This document shows, piece by piece, positions 17,340-26,809 of a stretch of 64,000 nt of DNA. Under the pieces are notes generated by a model, which saw only the letters and a list, made by a program, of their open reading frames with translations, did no database searches and had not been told where the DNA came from. This DNA comes from CAYFJO01 sp964343305. Its GTDB lineage: Bacteria > Planctomycetota > Planctomycetia > Pirellulales > Pirellulaceae. The stretch is taken from the NCBI GenBank assembly GCA_964343305.1, contig CAYFJO010000001.1, positions 23,112 through 87,111 of the forward strand, written 5' to 3'. Each line of letters opens with the position of its first letter. Position 1 is the first letter of the stretch. The translations under genes were made by a program, and so were the position numbers.

Positions 17340-19118
17340 ATGAAATTAAAGCTATTGACCATCCTCGCGCTTCTTGTCGCGTACACGTCCTTCGCCCAAG
17401 ATGTCACGGATAACAAGCGTCCGCCGGATTCGGTGGACGGACCGCCGATCGTGTCGGCCAAAGCGTGGGCGATCGGTGACGGCAAAACGGGCAAGTTGTT
17501 GTGGGGGCTCAACGAATCGACGCCGCGGCAGATGGCCAGCACGACGAAGATCATGACCGCGTGGCTCGTCTTGGAGTTGGCTCAAAGTGATCCGAAGTTG
17601 CTCGACAAGGTCATTGAGTTTTCCGAGCGGGCTGACAAGACGGGCGGTACGACCGCGGATGTTCGAACGGGTGAGAAGATTTCGACCGCCGATTTGCTTT
17701 ACGGTTTGTTGTTGCCGTCGGGAAACGATGCGGCCGTCGCGCTGGGCGAGAACTTTGGCCAGGACTTTGCCGGCATGGAGTCGGCGGAAGAAGTTTCGAC
17801 ACTCGAACTGTCGCTCAAAATGTTCGTTGACGAGATGAATCGACGTGCTCAACAGCTCGGCATGACCGAGACGCTGTACTATGACCCGCACGGCAACAGC
17901 CGCAATCGGTCGAGTGCCCGGGATTTGGTGCGGCTTGCACTTGCGGCGATGAAAAATGAGAAGTTTCGTGAATACGTCGGTACGCGCGAGCACGCTTGCG
18001 ATGTCAAAACACCCGACGGGGCGACGCGCCAAATCAATTGGTCGAACACGAATCAGTTACTTGAGATCGAGGGCTTTGACGGGATCAAAACGGGTCGAAC
18101 GGGCGGCGCGGGTTCGTGCGTCGTTTCACGCGGGCAACGCGGCGAGAATCAGTTGATTGTGGTTGTGCTGGGCAGCACGTCGGCGGACGGGCGCTTTGTT
18201 GATGCGCGCAATCTGTATCGTTGGGCGTGGAAACAACTAGAGGCCAACGACTATCGGCAACTAAGTGATCGCGTTGGCCGGTTGGAAACCGCGATCAATG
18301 CAATGCGAACGGAGTTTGCGACATTGAACGCGACGTTGCGAGAGAGTACCGCCAAAGTCACGAAAGAGCCGCGTCGAACCAGGCTGCTTGACATCCAGGT
18401 CAATGAGGGCGGTTGGGGAAGTGCACCCCCAAACAATATTCGCGCCGTTTGCATGTCAGCCGCCAGCGAACTCTGGAAACACTTTCCGGATCACGCCATC
18501 GAGTCGATTTCGATTCGCCATTCCGAGAAGGGTCCGATGGTGATTTATGGAACAGGATCGGAAGGCGAGCGCCGCGTGTTGCTAAACGTCAGTGGCACTT
18601 ATTGGGCGCAGTTTGCCTTTCAATTCGCTCACGAGTTCTGCCATGTCTTGTGCCGATATCGCGAGGCGAAGAATCCCAACTTGTGGTTTGAAGAGTCGCT
18701 GTGTGAAACGGCTTCGTTGTTCGCGATGCGGCGAATGGCGGAAACTTGGAAGACCAAGCCGCCATATTCCAACTGGACTAGTTATTCTGGGGCGCTCAGC
18801 GACTATGTTGACGATCGTATCAAAGCAACCCACAAACTAGACGGCGTGACTTTGGCCAAGTGGTATCGCGATAACACGGCGGCATTGCGAAAGACGGGAA
18901 CGGATCGTGCGAAGAATCAAGTTGTCGCGGTGGCATTGTTGCCGATCTTGGAGAAAAGTCCCGAGTATTGGTCGGCGATTCGATACTTGAATCAATGGGA
19001 CGCGAGTCAGGAGATGTCGTTGGACGCCTACCTGCTCGATTGGCATCGCCGCCTGCCGTCTAAGCATAAGCCGTTTGTTGCCGAGATTGCCAAGTTGTTT
19101 GAGATTTCGATCAAGTAG
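17340..19118 (+). CDS. D-Ala-D-Ala carboxypeptidase fused to HExxH domain
   Basis: A 592-residue exported protein with signal peptide KLLTILALLVAYTSFAQ. Residues about 35-290 form a peptidase S11 (DacA-type) domain with the three penicillin-binding motifs: STTK (Ser67-Lys70), SGN (127-129) and KTG (250-252). A short coiled-coil linker (SDRVGRLETAINAMRTEF) leads to a second domain with HEFCH (431-435) and WFEES (Glu451/452), the zinc-binding arrangement of gluzincin metallopeptidases. The first domain should trim peptidoglycan stem peptides. The second is a predicted metalloprotease of unknown target. Planctomycetes do have peptidoglycan, so a wall-remodelling role is plausible. Confidence 0.85.
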   Translation: MKLKLLTILALLVAYTSFAQDVTDNKRPPDSVDGPPIVSAKAWAIGDGKTGKLLWGLNESTPRQMASTTKIMTAWLVLELAQSDPKLLDKVIEFSERADKTGGTTADVRTGEKISTADLLYGLLLPSGNDAAVALGENFGQDFAGMESAEEVSTLELSLKMFVDEMNRRAQQLGMTETLYYDPHGNSRNRSSARDLVRLALAAMKNEKFREYVGTREHACDVKTPDGATRQINWSNTNQLLEIEGFDGIKTGRTGGAGSCVVSRGQRGENQLIVVVLGSTSADGRFVDARNLYRWAWKQLEANDYRQLSDRVGRLETAINAMRTEFATLNATLRESTAKVTKEPRRTRLLDIQVNEGGWGSAPPNNIRAVCMSAASELWKHFPDHAIESISIRHSEKGPMVIYGTGSEGERRVLLNVSGTYWAQFAFQFAHEFCHVLCRYREAKNPNLWFEESLCETASLFAMRRMAETWKTKPPYSNWTSYSGALSDYVDDRIKATHKLDGVTLAKWYRDNTAALRKTGTDRAKNQVVAVALLPILEKSPEYWSAIRYLNQWDASQEMSLDAYLLDWHRRLPSKHKPFVAEIAKLFEISIK

Positions 19119-19440
19119 TAGGCCGTTCCTTCGTGCTGATCGAATGGCCGGCGTTGACTAGCGATTGGATAGCGCGATTCAAGTCAACTTCCTTCACCAG
19201 CAAATAGTCCGTGTCGAACGTCGAAACGACAAATATGTTGACACCAGCTTCGGCCAATGTCTGTGTCAATGAAGCAATTACACCGACCAATTCAAAGTCC
19301 AGCGGACCAACAGGATGCGTCTCTTTGTGCGCGTTGCCGTTGAACCACGCGTAGTCGCCCAATTGCTTTGGATTGTCGCCGAACGAATAGTCCGTTTTAT
19401 CGGAATTCGCAACCTTTGTTGATCGATTGCAATGGGTATC
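19111..19440 (-). pseudogene. Chimeric fragment: FGE-sulfatase piece joined to ACT half
   Basis: The frame opens after a stop and first encodes about 30 residues typical of the C-terminal part of formylglycine-generating-enzyme domains (YSFGDNPKQLGDYAWFNGN, then KETHPVG). It then runs straight into the second half of a COG3603-type ACT protein (GPLDFELVGVIASLTQTL, FDTDYLLVKE). The first half of the ACT protein is absent, and the only start near the join is a TTG at 19362. Both parts look like real protein, so this is an in-frame fusion of two gene remnants. It overlaps the end of the carboxypeptidase gene by 8 bp. Confidence 0.65.
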
Positions 19441-19538
19441 AGTTGTTGCGATACTTCACAGCACTTGTGAGCCAAACGCGCTAGTATCGGGAGATGGCCG
19501 CATGAAATCCTCACACTCACCAGCGAGCAGATTTAATC

Positions 19539-20234
19539 ATGCAACACAGATTTGTCTTCATCATCGTGACGGCCGTGGTCGTGATCAACTTGGTTTCCTG
19601 CGGACCGGCTGATTCCAGCAAAGTCGATCCCGCCCAGCAGCGGATGGAACAAGCACACAACTTGCGAGAGATCGGCTATGACCAAGAGAACTTCCGATTC
19701 AAGTTTCGCCAGTGGCCGAACAACGACAAGTTCGGCGACGGACAGGCGGTCACCAGTTGGCGGCTTGATATGGCGGCCGCGGTCCACGACAACTTGTACA
19801 ACATTTATGACCGGCACAAACCGTGGGACGACCCGGCGAACGCCAAAGCACTGGAACATGAAAACAAGTACACAGCCGGTATTAAAGACGGCAACACATG
19901 TATCATGGTCTTCACTGGCGAGCACACGTTGTATCCGCCCGATGGCCTGATCGAAGAGGTCACCGACGGCGGCAAGAATACGATTTTTACGATCCGGGTG
20001 GGCGCCGACAAAGCGGCACCTTGGACGAAGCCCACCGATCTTGTGTTTGATGCCGACAATCCGCTCGCATGCTTGGGCAACATTCCCGACGAAGGACTGC
20101 TGGCCGTCTTCCTGGACTTCAAGGTGCGGGTAATTCCAAAAGCCATCGACCCGGACCTGTTCCGCCGACTGGTTAATCCCGTCGACGGCGAGCCGGTGGA
20201 CATCAGCAAGCTAGAGGTTGTGGCCATCAAGTAG
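19539..20234 (+). CDS. Predicted lipoprotein, DUF1559-like
   Basis: A 231-residue protein with a lipoprotein signal (VVVINLVSC, lipobox cysteine near residue 21). The body has features of the C-terminal part of planctomycete DUF1559 proteins: a SWRLDMAAAVHDNLYNIYDR segment, KPWDDPANAKAL and a late NIPDEGLLAVF region. The usual N-terminal pilin-like methylation helix of that family is replaced by the lipobox. Function unknown; envelope location likely. It is a monocistronic gene on the plus strand. Confidence 0.75.
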   Translation: MQHRFVFIIVTAVVVINLVSCGPADSSKVDPAQQRMEQAHNLREIGYDQENFRFKFRQWPNNDKFGDGQAVTSWRLDMAAAVHDNLYNIYDRHKPWDDPANAKALEHENKYTAGIKDGNTCIMVFTGEHTLYPPDGLIEEVTDGGKNTIFTIRVGADKAAPWTKPTDLVFDADNPLACLGNIPDEGLLAVFLDFKVRVIPKAIDPDLFRRLVNPVDGEPVDISKLEVVAIK

Positions 20235-20400
20235 CGCCGCGCAGGAAATCCCAGCCGCAAAAAACGAGCCATTCATCAAGGCGGTCACACGCATTTCGTC
20301 AAATGGGATACGGCTTGCTTCTGCTACCGGACATTTCCAACCGCCCGCAGCATGATATGACGACAGGGACCCATGCACTGTCAGCAAAGAGAATCAACAA

Positions 20401-21564
20401 ATGATGCAGACGACTACTTTCATCAGATTATTCCTTCTCGGTCTTTCAACATTTCTACTCGGTCTTGTGACGCCGTCAGGGGCGGAAGATGCGCCAGCCG
20501 ATGCGTGGCAACGGATCGCTCCCTATTTCTCGCCGCCAAAGCAGTTCGCGGGTGTCCTGGGAGACTACCGGTCTCCGCTTCGATTCGCCGATGGCCGGCC
20601 AGTCCGCTCGGCGGATGACTGGAAGGAGCGGCGAGCCGAACTCCTCAAAGAGTGGCAGGACCTGCTGGGCCACTGGCCTCCGCTGATCACCGAGCCGAAG
20701 GTTGAGGTCGTGGAATCCACACGGCGCGAAAACTTCCAGCAGCTTCGCGTTCGCTTCAAGTGGACGCCGGACGAACTGACGACCGGCTACCTGCTGATCC
20801 CAGACGGTGATGCGCCGCGGCCGGCTGTCGTGACTGTCTATTACGAACCGGAGACGGCGATCGGTCTGAAAGTGCCGGATCGGGATTTCGCCGTTCAGCT
20901 TGCCCGCCGCGGCTTCGTCGCTCTCTCGCTGGGGACGACCGCTGCGACAGAGGCAAAGACGTATTCACTTTATTATCCGAGCATCGAGGACGCGCAGGTC
21001 CAGCCGCTTTCGATGCTTGCCTGCGCAGCCGCCAATGCCTGGTACGTGCTGGCCAACCGGCCGGAAGTCGACGCGAAACGAATCGGAATTGTCGGACACT
21101 CCTTCGGTGGAAAGTGGGCGATGTTTGCTTCCTGCCTGTTCGAGAAGTATGCCTGCGCGGTCTGGTCCGATCCGGGAATCGTTTTCGACGAAGCGCGGGG
21201 CAGTGTCAACTATTGGGAACCTTGGTATCTGGGCTACCACCCGCGTCCGTGGCGAAAGCGAGGTTTGATCACGAAGGAAAATCCGGCCCGCGGGCTCTAT
21301 CCGAAACTAGTGGCTGCCGGTCGTGACTTGCACGAACTGCACGCTCTGATGGCTCCACGTCCGTTTCTCGTTTCCGGCGGCTCGGAAGACCCGCCTCGCC
21401 GCTGGGCCGCGCTGAATCACACAATCGCCGTCAATCGGTTGCTCGGTTATTCCGACCGCGTGGCGATGACGAACCGTCTCAAGCACGCGCCGAACGACGA
21501 ATCGAACGCTCAAATCTATGCGTTCTTTCAGCACTTTTTGCAGAGGAAACGGGACGAGCACTGA
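20401..21564 (+). CDS. Secreted alpha/beta hydrolase
   Basis: A 387-residue exported hydrolase. The leader is FIRLFLLGLSTFLLGLVTPS. The nucleophile elbow is GHSFGG (Ser234) after the strand KRIGIV; FLVSGGSEDPP supplies the acid strand, and a histidine near the C-terminus (LKHAPNDE) is a candidate third residue. The layout resembles secreted acetyl-xylan-esterase or dienelactone-hydrolase-like enzymes of planctomycetes that deacylate polysaccharides. The substrate is unknown. The next ATG (20404) is an equally possible start. Confidence 0.8.
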   Translation: MMQTTTFIRLFLLGLSTFLLGLVTPSGAEDAPADAWQRIAPYFSPPKQFAGVLGDYRSPLRFADGRPVRSADDWKERRAELLKEWQDLLGHWPPLITEPKVEVVESTRRENFQQLRVRFKWTPDELTTGYLLIPDGDAPRPAVVTVYYEPETAIGLKVPDRDFAVQLARRGFVALSLGTTAATEAKTYSLYYPSIEDAQVQPLSMLACAAANAWYVLANRPEVDAKRIGIVGHSFGGKWAMFASCLFEKYACAVWSDPGIVFDEARGSVNYWEPWYLGYHPRPWRKRGLITKENPARGLYPKLVAAGRDLHELHALMAPRPFLVSGGSEDPPRRWAALNHTIAVNRLLGYSDRVAMTNRLKHAPNDESNAQIYAFFQHFLQRKRDEH

Positions 21565-21574
21565 TGTGGGCGGA

Positions 21575-22945
21575 CTAATCAGTCCTCTTACCGCCGAGCT
21601 GCTTATTCAATTGATGCACCTTGCCGATGATCCGCCGCTCGATCGACTCGTCGAACGGTGCGGTAAAGTTTGTGTAACGCCTGTGATCGCCGCCTTCATA
21701 CCCGCCTTCGCGGAGCACCCGCAGGCTTGGTATGTAAGTGGGAAGGGCATTGCAATAACCGGCAACCCAGACGCTCGGTCCGGCCAGTTCTCGTTTCAAT
21801 CGCAGCGAATAATCGACGACGGTCTCGCCAGCCAGCCCGACGAGCGTCAAGCCATCGCCAAACCGCGCCACCTGCACCGGATACGCGTACTCCTTGATAA
21901 AACCGTCGCCCTCATCCAATTGTCGCAGCAGCCGACGGGCATGTCGTTGCAGTGCGACGCTTCTGGACTCGGCCTGTTTGTGCAGTTCGGCTCGGCTCGG
22001 CCCTTTGGCGAAGGAAAGCGACGTCGTTTCCAGCGCCGTGCGCAGGGGGCCGACGAGCGGCTTGCTTTGGGCATCCAGCGCCGCCTCAACCGAGTTGGCC
22101 AGTGTGCGACCGTGCTGTTGGGCCAATTCGTGGGTCCGTCTGGGATAAGGGTTTTGATCGCCGCCACAGCCGATGACGAACAAGGCCGTCATGTCCGGAT
22201 GGGCCTCTTGCAGGTAATGCTGCGCCCAGCCGGCGTAGTCGCCGTTCAGGTCGTAAAAACCCAGCACCGTATTATGGCAGGCGTAGCCAAACACCACGGC
22301 ACGCAGCTTCTTTCCGTCCGCCGAGTCGACACGCAACACGGGCACGCTGTGGTCGACCGGTCCATCGGGATTGGGCCGACCGCGCACGCCGCTGGCGGTC
22401 ACCAGCCGACGGTTCATGGCGAAGCCGCAACGGGCACTCGTGTAGCTCAGCCGGGCCGGTTCGAGTTTCGCCAGCGCCTGACCGATGGCCGCCACGATGC
22501 GATCGGTTGTTTCCCGCACGTAATGTTCAGCCCGTTCGATCCAGGCACCTTCGCGCTCTTCGAGCCGCAGTCGATCGATGCGAACTTCGGGCCCGCTATG
22601 TGTGTGCGAGGCATTCATCAGCAGCGCCGCGGGCGGCAGTTCGAACCGGTCCAGTGCCTGCTGCTGCACGGCCCGGCGCATCGGTTCGGTAATGCCCACC
22701 AAATCGGTCGTCACAATCACCAGTCGGCTGCCAGCCGCATCCTCCACTGCCAGCACCTTGGCATACAGATCCTGTGTGGCCTCGTCCGATGGCCGATTGC
22801 GAGAGGAATAACCAGCCATCCATACCGGACCGTCCGGCGTAATCACCGTCGAAGTCGCGGCCGCCTTCCACAGGTACACTTCGGCAGCCTTGGCGGAGGT
22901 GTTCCAACAAGCCAACAGAAGCAACAGCATCAATCGCGTTTTCAT
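21575..22945 (-). CDS. Neutral/alkaline ceramidase-like secreted hydrolase
   Basis: A 456-residue exported protein (KTRLMLLLLLACWNTSAKA leader). It matches the N-terminal catalytic domain of neutral/alkaline non-lysosomal ceramidases: VWMAGYSSR near the start, zinc-ligand strand NASHTHSGP, then ACHNTVLG and GCGGDQNPYP. Planctomycete proteins with this domain are generally about this length and lack the C-terminal immunoglobulin-like domain of true ceramidases, so the substrate may be another amide. It ends 10 bp from the convergent hydrolase gene. Confidence 0.85.
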   Translation of the reverse strand: MKTRLMLLLLLACWNTSAKAAEVYLWKAAATSTVITPDGPVWMAGYSSRNRPSDEATQDLYAKVLAVEDAAGSRLVIVTTDLVGITEPMRRAVQQQALDRFELPPAALLMNASHTHSGPEVRIDRLRLEEREGAWIERAEHYVRETTDRIVAAIGQALAKLEPARLSYTSARCGFAMNRRLVTASGVRGRPNPDGPVDHSVPVLRVDSADGKKLRAVVFGYACHNTVLGFYDLNGDYAGWAQHYLQEAHPDMTALFVIGCGGDQNPYPRRTHELAQQHGRTLANSVEAALDAQSKPLVGPLRTALETTSLSFAKGPSRAELHKQAESRSVALQRHARRLLRQLDEGDGFIKEYAYPVQVARFGDGLTLVGLAGETVVDYSLRLKRELAGPSVWVAGYCNALPTYIPSLRVLREGGYEGGDHRRYTNFTAPFDESIERRIIGKVHQLNKQLGGKRTD

Positions 22946-23108
22946 TCGTGGTTTCGTGTTCTCTGTGATTCATCTCTTGACAGTCACACATTCTAGTCGG
23001 CATTCACGAACTATGTTACGCTGGCGCGGCGTGTGTTTTGGAACAAGGGGCGCTGTCAGGTTCGGTCTCGCAACAGCCTTTCCTCTCGACGTACGGCAAA
23101 GAAACAAA

Positions 23109-23358
23109 TCACGCGCGCTCATCCGCGCGCGCGAGTGTGCGGAATGGTCCAATCAATGCGAGAATGTTGAGCAACGAGTCGTTGCTCTGTGTCTCCTGTT
23201 CCGCTTGCAGGCGTTGCCAAATTTCTTGGCGATGAATCGACTCTCCGCCCGGTGCCTGGATTCCGACCCGGACGTGTTGCCGTGTATGGCCAGAATCTCA
23301 ACTTCAATCGTATCGCTGATGACAAACCGCTCGTTCTTCTTTCGACTGAGGCGAACAT
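23109..23358 (-). pseudogene. csrA: csrA with two single-base frameshifts
   Basis: Joining three frames gives a complete CsrA-like RNA-binding protein. ATG at 23358 starts MF; one missing base near 23351 leads to LSRKKNERFVISDTIEVEIL, then AIHGN. A second missing base near 23277 leads to VRVGIQAPGGESIHRQEIW, followed by a tail of about 30 residues ending at the TGA at 23109. CsrA normally controls translation by binding GGA motifs. As written, no frame gives a full protein, so it is either a recent pseudogene or two sequence errors. Confidence 0.75.
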
Positions 23359-23653
23359 GGGTCGCTCTTTGACCTAAGGAAAAAAGAAAAGTTCCTGGGC
23401 TCGGCGTTTTGAGGTATGGAATGTGCATCGACCGCCGTCACATCACTTGGTCCAGCGAGAACGTGCCGTGCGAATCCGGTCATCAGCTTCCCAGACAACA
23501 ATGCGGTCGTTTAAAGAGAAGACCTTTGTCCGTTTTCACATCACAACGGCCGCCACGATCAATCGGGCCTGTCCGTCGCGAACAGGCGATGTAGGATTAA
23601 TGAATCTATGACCATGTGGATCGCAAGTCCATTGCAGTTTTATCCGACGACGT

Positions 23654-25093
23654 ATGCCCACCAAACAACATGATCATGACACAGCGTTTCGCGAACTGGT
23701 GGAAACCGCCAGTTGCATGATTGTCATCCTTCGCGCGGATCACACGATCGCCTATTTCAATCCATTTGCCGAACGGCTGACGGGATATACAAGCGACGAA
23801 GTTTTTGGCAAGGACTATTCTTCTCTCTTTCTGCCGGAAGAGGATCGCAGCCGGGTCGCGGAAGAGATGCGTCGCATCTTGGCCGGTGGCGAGGCCAGTC
23901 GCGGATATGAAAACTCGGTGCGCAGCCGCGACGGTTCGCAACATTGGCTCGCGTGGCACGCGCAATTGCTGGACGATTATCTCGGCCAACCCGCCGTGAT
24001 CGCCGTGGGGCACGATGTCACCGCACGAAAGGAGACGAACCTGCTGCTTGAAGCAGTGCTCGACACGGCTGTCGATGGGATCATCACGATTGACGAGCGG
24101 GGGTTCATTCAGTCGTTCAATCCCGCGGCAGAGCGAATCTTTGGTTACACGCCTGACGAAGCGATTGGAGAGAACATCTCGATGCTGATGCCGCAACCCT
24201 ACTCTGCCGAGCACGGCAATTACATTCGCAACTACTTGGAATCCGGACAAGCGAAAATCATCGGTATTGGCCGACAAGCCGACGCACAACGAAAGGACGG
24301 CACCACGTTCCCAGTCGACCTGGCAGTGAGCGAAGTGTTGTTGCAAGATCGGCGCATGTTTACTGGAATTATCCGCGACATCTCCGACCAAAAGCGTGCG
24401 GAAGACCGCGCATTGCAAGCCGAGCGGCTAGCGGCGATTGGCCAAACGGTGACGGGCCTGGCCCACGAGAGCCGCAACGCGTTTCAGCGTAGCCAGGCGT
24501 GTTTGGAAATGTTGGCCTTGGAGCTGGAAGATCGGCCCGATGAAATGGAACTGGTTAACCGGATTCAACGAGCACTGGATCATTTGCACCATCTGTACGA
24601 AGAAGTCCGCGACTATGCGGCGCCCATCAACCTCGACCGGCAAGCCTGCAATCTAGCACACGTGTGGCGAGACGCCTGGGCACACCTCGATGTCATGCGC
24701 AAAGAAAAGAACATCGAGTTGATCGAGGATGATGGCGGCGTCGATTTGTCGTGCGAAGTCGACTGGTTCGCCATGGGCCAGGTCTTCCGCAACGTGCTGG
24801 AAAATGCAATCACAGCCTGTCCCCATCCAGGCAGGATTGCCATTCGCGCCCGGTCATCGACATTGGAAGGGCAATCGGCTGTAACACTGTCGATCATCGA
24901 TAATGGACCGGGTTTCGAGACGCAGGCCAAGTCAGACATTTTTGACGCCTTCTTTACGACCAAGACCAAGGGCACGGGGCTTGGCATGGCGATTGCACGT
25001 AGGATCGTTGAAGCCCACGCGGGAAGGATTGCCATCGGTGATTCGACCACGGGAGCCGAGATTGTGATTACATTGCCTCGTGGAAATCTCTAA
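23654..25093 (+). CDS. FixL-like haem-PAS sensor histidine kinase
   Basis: A 479-residue soluble sensor kinase with no membrane segments. PAS 1 spans about 10-125 and PAS 2 about 130-245. PAS 2 is very close to the oxygen-sensing haem PAS of FixL: it has the candidate proximal haem histidine in SAEHGNYI (His187), the IIGIGR arginine (Arg207) and the RKDGTTFPVDLAV strand. The H-box is GLAHESRNAFQRS (His271), and the ATPase domain has NVLENAITA, DNGPGF and GTGLGMAI. The ANTAR regulator gene begins 80 bp downstream. It probably senses oxygen or NO and controls the stress genes that follow. Confidence 0.88.
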   Translation: MPTKQHDHDTAFRELVETASCMIVILRADHTIAYFNPFAERLTGYTSDEVFGKDYSSLFLPEEDRSRVAEEMRRILAGGEASRGYENSVRSRDGSQHWLAWHAQLLDDYLGQPAVIAVGHDVTARKETNLLLEAVLDTAVDGIITIDERGFIQSFNPAAERIFGYTPDEAIGENISMLMPQPYSAEHGNYIRNYLESGQAKIIGIGRQADAQRKDGTTFPVDLAVSEVLLQDRRMFTGIIRDISDQKRAEDRALQAERLAAIGQTVTGLAHESRNAFQRSQACLEMLALELEDRPDEMELVNRIQRALDHLHHLYEEVRDYAAPINLDRQACNLAHVWRDAWAHLDVMRKEKNIELIEDDGGVDLSCEVDWFAMGQVFRNVLENAITACPHPGRIAIRARSSTLEGQSAVTLSIIDNGPGFETQAKSDIFDAFFTTKTKGTGLGMAIARRIVEAHAGRIAIGDSTTGAEIVITLPRGNL

Positions 25094-25173
25094 CACATTG
25101 ACTCGCTAGCTTGGCGTGCAAGCGAGCGAATCGCCTTATCTTTCGCTCGCGCGTCGGGCTAGAGAAGGCCGCT

Positions 25174-25776
25174 ATGGAAACCAAATTGCGCATCGCCGTG
25201 GCCGACGACGAACCCGATATGCAGGAGTATTTCAAAAGAATCCTGCCACGCATAGGTCATGAAGTTGTCGCCATTGCCGAGAATGGTCGCCAGCTTGTCA
25301 GCTTTTGTCGCGAGTTGCAGCCGGACCTTGTGATCACCGACATCAAGATGCCGGACATGGACGGAATCGAAGCGTCCCAAAATCTTCACAAAGAAGGCAT
25401 CGCCGTGCCGGTCATTCTGGTTTCTGCCCATCACGACCGAGAACTTGTCGAACGAGCGGAAGCCGATCATGTGATGGCATACCTCGTCAAGCCGGTCAAG
25501 CAGGCCGACCTGGAACCCGCGATCGCTTTAGCGATGCGGCGGTTTCAACTGTACGAGGCCGTGAAAAGAGAAGCCGCGGATCTGCGCCAAGCGCTCGCTG
25601 ATCGAAAAGTGATCGAGCGTGCCAAAGGTATTCTCATGAAGCGAACCGAGTTGGATGAGCCCGATGCATTTCGTCGACTGCAAAAGTTGGCGAGTGACAA
25701 AAACCAAAAACTGATCGAAATCGCACAGAGCATCGTGACAGCCGAACAAGCGTTCGGCAGCGAGAATGCCGGTTAG
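25174..25776 (+). CDS. ANTAR-domain response regulator
   Basis: A 200-residue regulator. The start at 25174 is preceded by AGAGAAGG; the longer frame from 25111 lacks a good site. The receiver domain has VADDEPDM and the phospho-acceptor Asp56 in TDIKMPDMDG. An ANTAR domain at about 130-185 (DRKVIERAKGILMKRTELDE, then AFRRLQKLA) binds RNA in known family members and prevents transcription termination. It pairs with the FixL-like kinase upstream. Its targets should carry ANTAR hexaloop RNA motifs; I did not find an unambiguous one by eye. Confidence 0.88.
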   Translation: METKLRIAVADDEPDMQEYFKRILPRIGHEVVAIAENGRQLVSFCRELQPDLVITDIKMPDMDGIEASQNLHKEGIAVPVILVSAHHDRELVERAEADHVMAYLVKPVKQADLEPAIALAMRRFQLYEAVKREAADLRQALADRKVIERAKGILMKRTELDEPDAFRRLQKLASDKNQKLIEIAQSIVTAEQAFGSENAG

Positions 25777-25844
25777 ACGGAACCGCTCCGCGTGTATCGC
25801 GCCAAACGCACGCTCCATCTACACGGTTCCTTTCGCGCGTCCCA

Positions 25845-26276
25845 TTAGCATGGTCGTTGGTGGAATGCCGTGTCAATTTCGTGTCGCGGGATGCCACAAT
25901 CCATTGCGCGGAACTTGTGCCAGTCTTCCGAATCGACAGGATACTGCAACCACTGTCCAATCGTCGTGGAGGATCGATGAATCCACAGTTCCGGCGCTTC
26001 CAAGGGACTACCAGACGGTTTCACCACGTCAACCGTTAACCCGTAGCGATCCGCCACGGCACTCACCATCGAACAAAACCATTCAACATCATCGGGATCA
26101 GCGCAAATCATCGCCGCCCGGCACGCACCCAGATACACTTTTTCCGCTTGCCCCGACACGAAGCCAGCGGCAAATGCCCGACGTGGCTCGTCACGATCAC
26201 CAAACTCCGATCGGCCCTCTTCATAGAAGACACCGCAAGTAGGCTTCTCGTTTTGTGAACGGAAGTTCGTGGTCAA
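25845..26276 (-). CDS. Hypothetical protein
   Basis: A 143-residue protein that I do not recognise. It appears soluble and mildly acidic, with three cysteines (TCGVFY, LGACRAAMICAD) and a C-terminal tryptophan-rich half (ELWIHRS, IGQWLQYPVDSEDWHKF). Amino acid composition looks like real protein and unlike the antisense frames around it. It is transcribed against the kinase/regulator genes; a convergent gap of 68 bp separates them. Confidence 0.55.
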   Translation of the reverse strand: MTTNFRSQNEKPTCGVFYEEGRSEFGDRDEPRRAFAAGFVSGQAEKVYLGACRAAMICADPDDVEWFCSMVSAVADRYGLTVDVVKPSGSPLEAPELWIHRSSTTIGQWLQYPVDSEDWHKFRAMDCGIPRHEIDTAFHQRPC

Positions 26277-26327
26277 CGATTGAGCCTCTCAAATGAGGTC
26301 GAATGGATCCGAGTGCAATCTCAACGG

Positions 26328-26519
26328 CTAAAACGGAATCGACCAGTAGTCGTAGGACTCAACGTTGCCGTTACCCAAGCTGGCAAGCCAGATAGTCAGT
26401 GCGAACATCAGCGCCATGACGATCAGCATCACGACAGCGGTGATGCGGTCGCGGCGCAGTTGTTGCTCGCCGCGAGCGTCTTGCGGGCGGGCCGGCCGTT
26501 TTGTCACAGTAGCCATCAT
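26328..26519 (-). CDS. Small single-pass membrane protein
   Basis: A 63-residue protein whose start is fixed by a strong ribosome binding site (AAAGGGGGTAAC then ATG ATG). A basic cytoplasmic-type N-terminus (TKRPARPQDARGEQQLRRDR) precedes one hydrophobic helix (AVVMLIVMALMFALTIWLA) and a short polar tail ending YDYWSIPF. It probably sits in the inner membrane. Such small proteins often accompany respiratory or stress complexes, but no function can be assigned. Confidence 0.7.
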   Translation of the reverse strand: MMATVTKRPARPQDARGEQQLRRDRITAVVMLIVMALMFALTIWLASLGNGNVESYDYWSIPF

Positions 26520-26809
26520 GTTACCCCCTTTGTGAAAAGAGCGGACTTCATGATCTCGACCGACGGTTTTATAGTGCAACTTGGGTGCCAAAGCGCCAAA
26601 TTGTAGCTTGACTGTGCGAGTCGAGTTTTTCTTGCCCTACGAAAGGAGTGCACACCACGAACGTGCATAATCGCGCGCTGCTGCACGAATCGTCACAGGG
26701 TTCACCCAGGAATCGCAACAGAATGTGGATCGATTCACCAGCAAATTGACTTGGCATGGAACGTGCAAGATTACTCATTCCAAACGAACCCTTGATGCCC
26801 GGTGATATC

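Noticed and set aside
21518..22996. A 492-residue plus-strand open frame
   Set aside because: It is the antisense shadow of the ceramidase-like gene, which has a leader and clear motifs.
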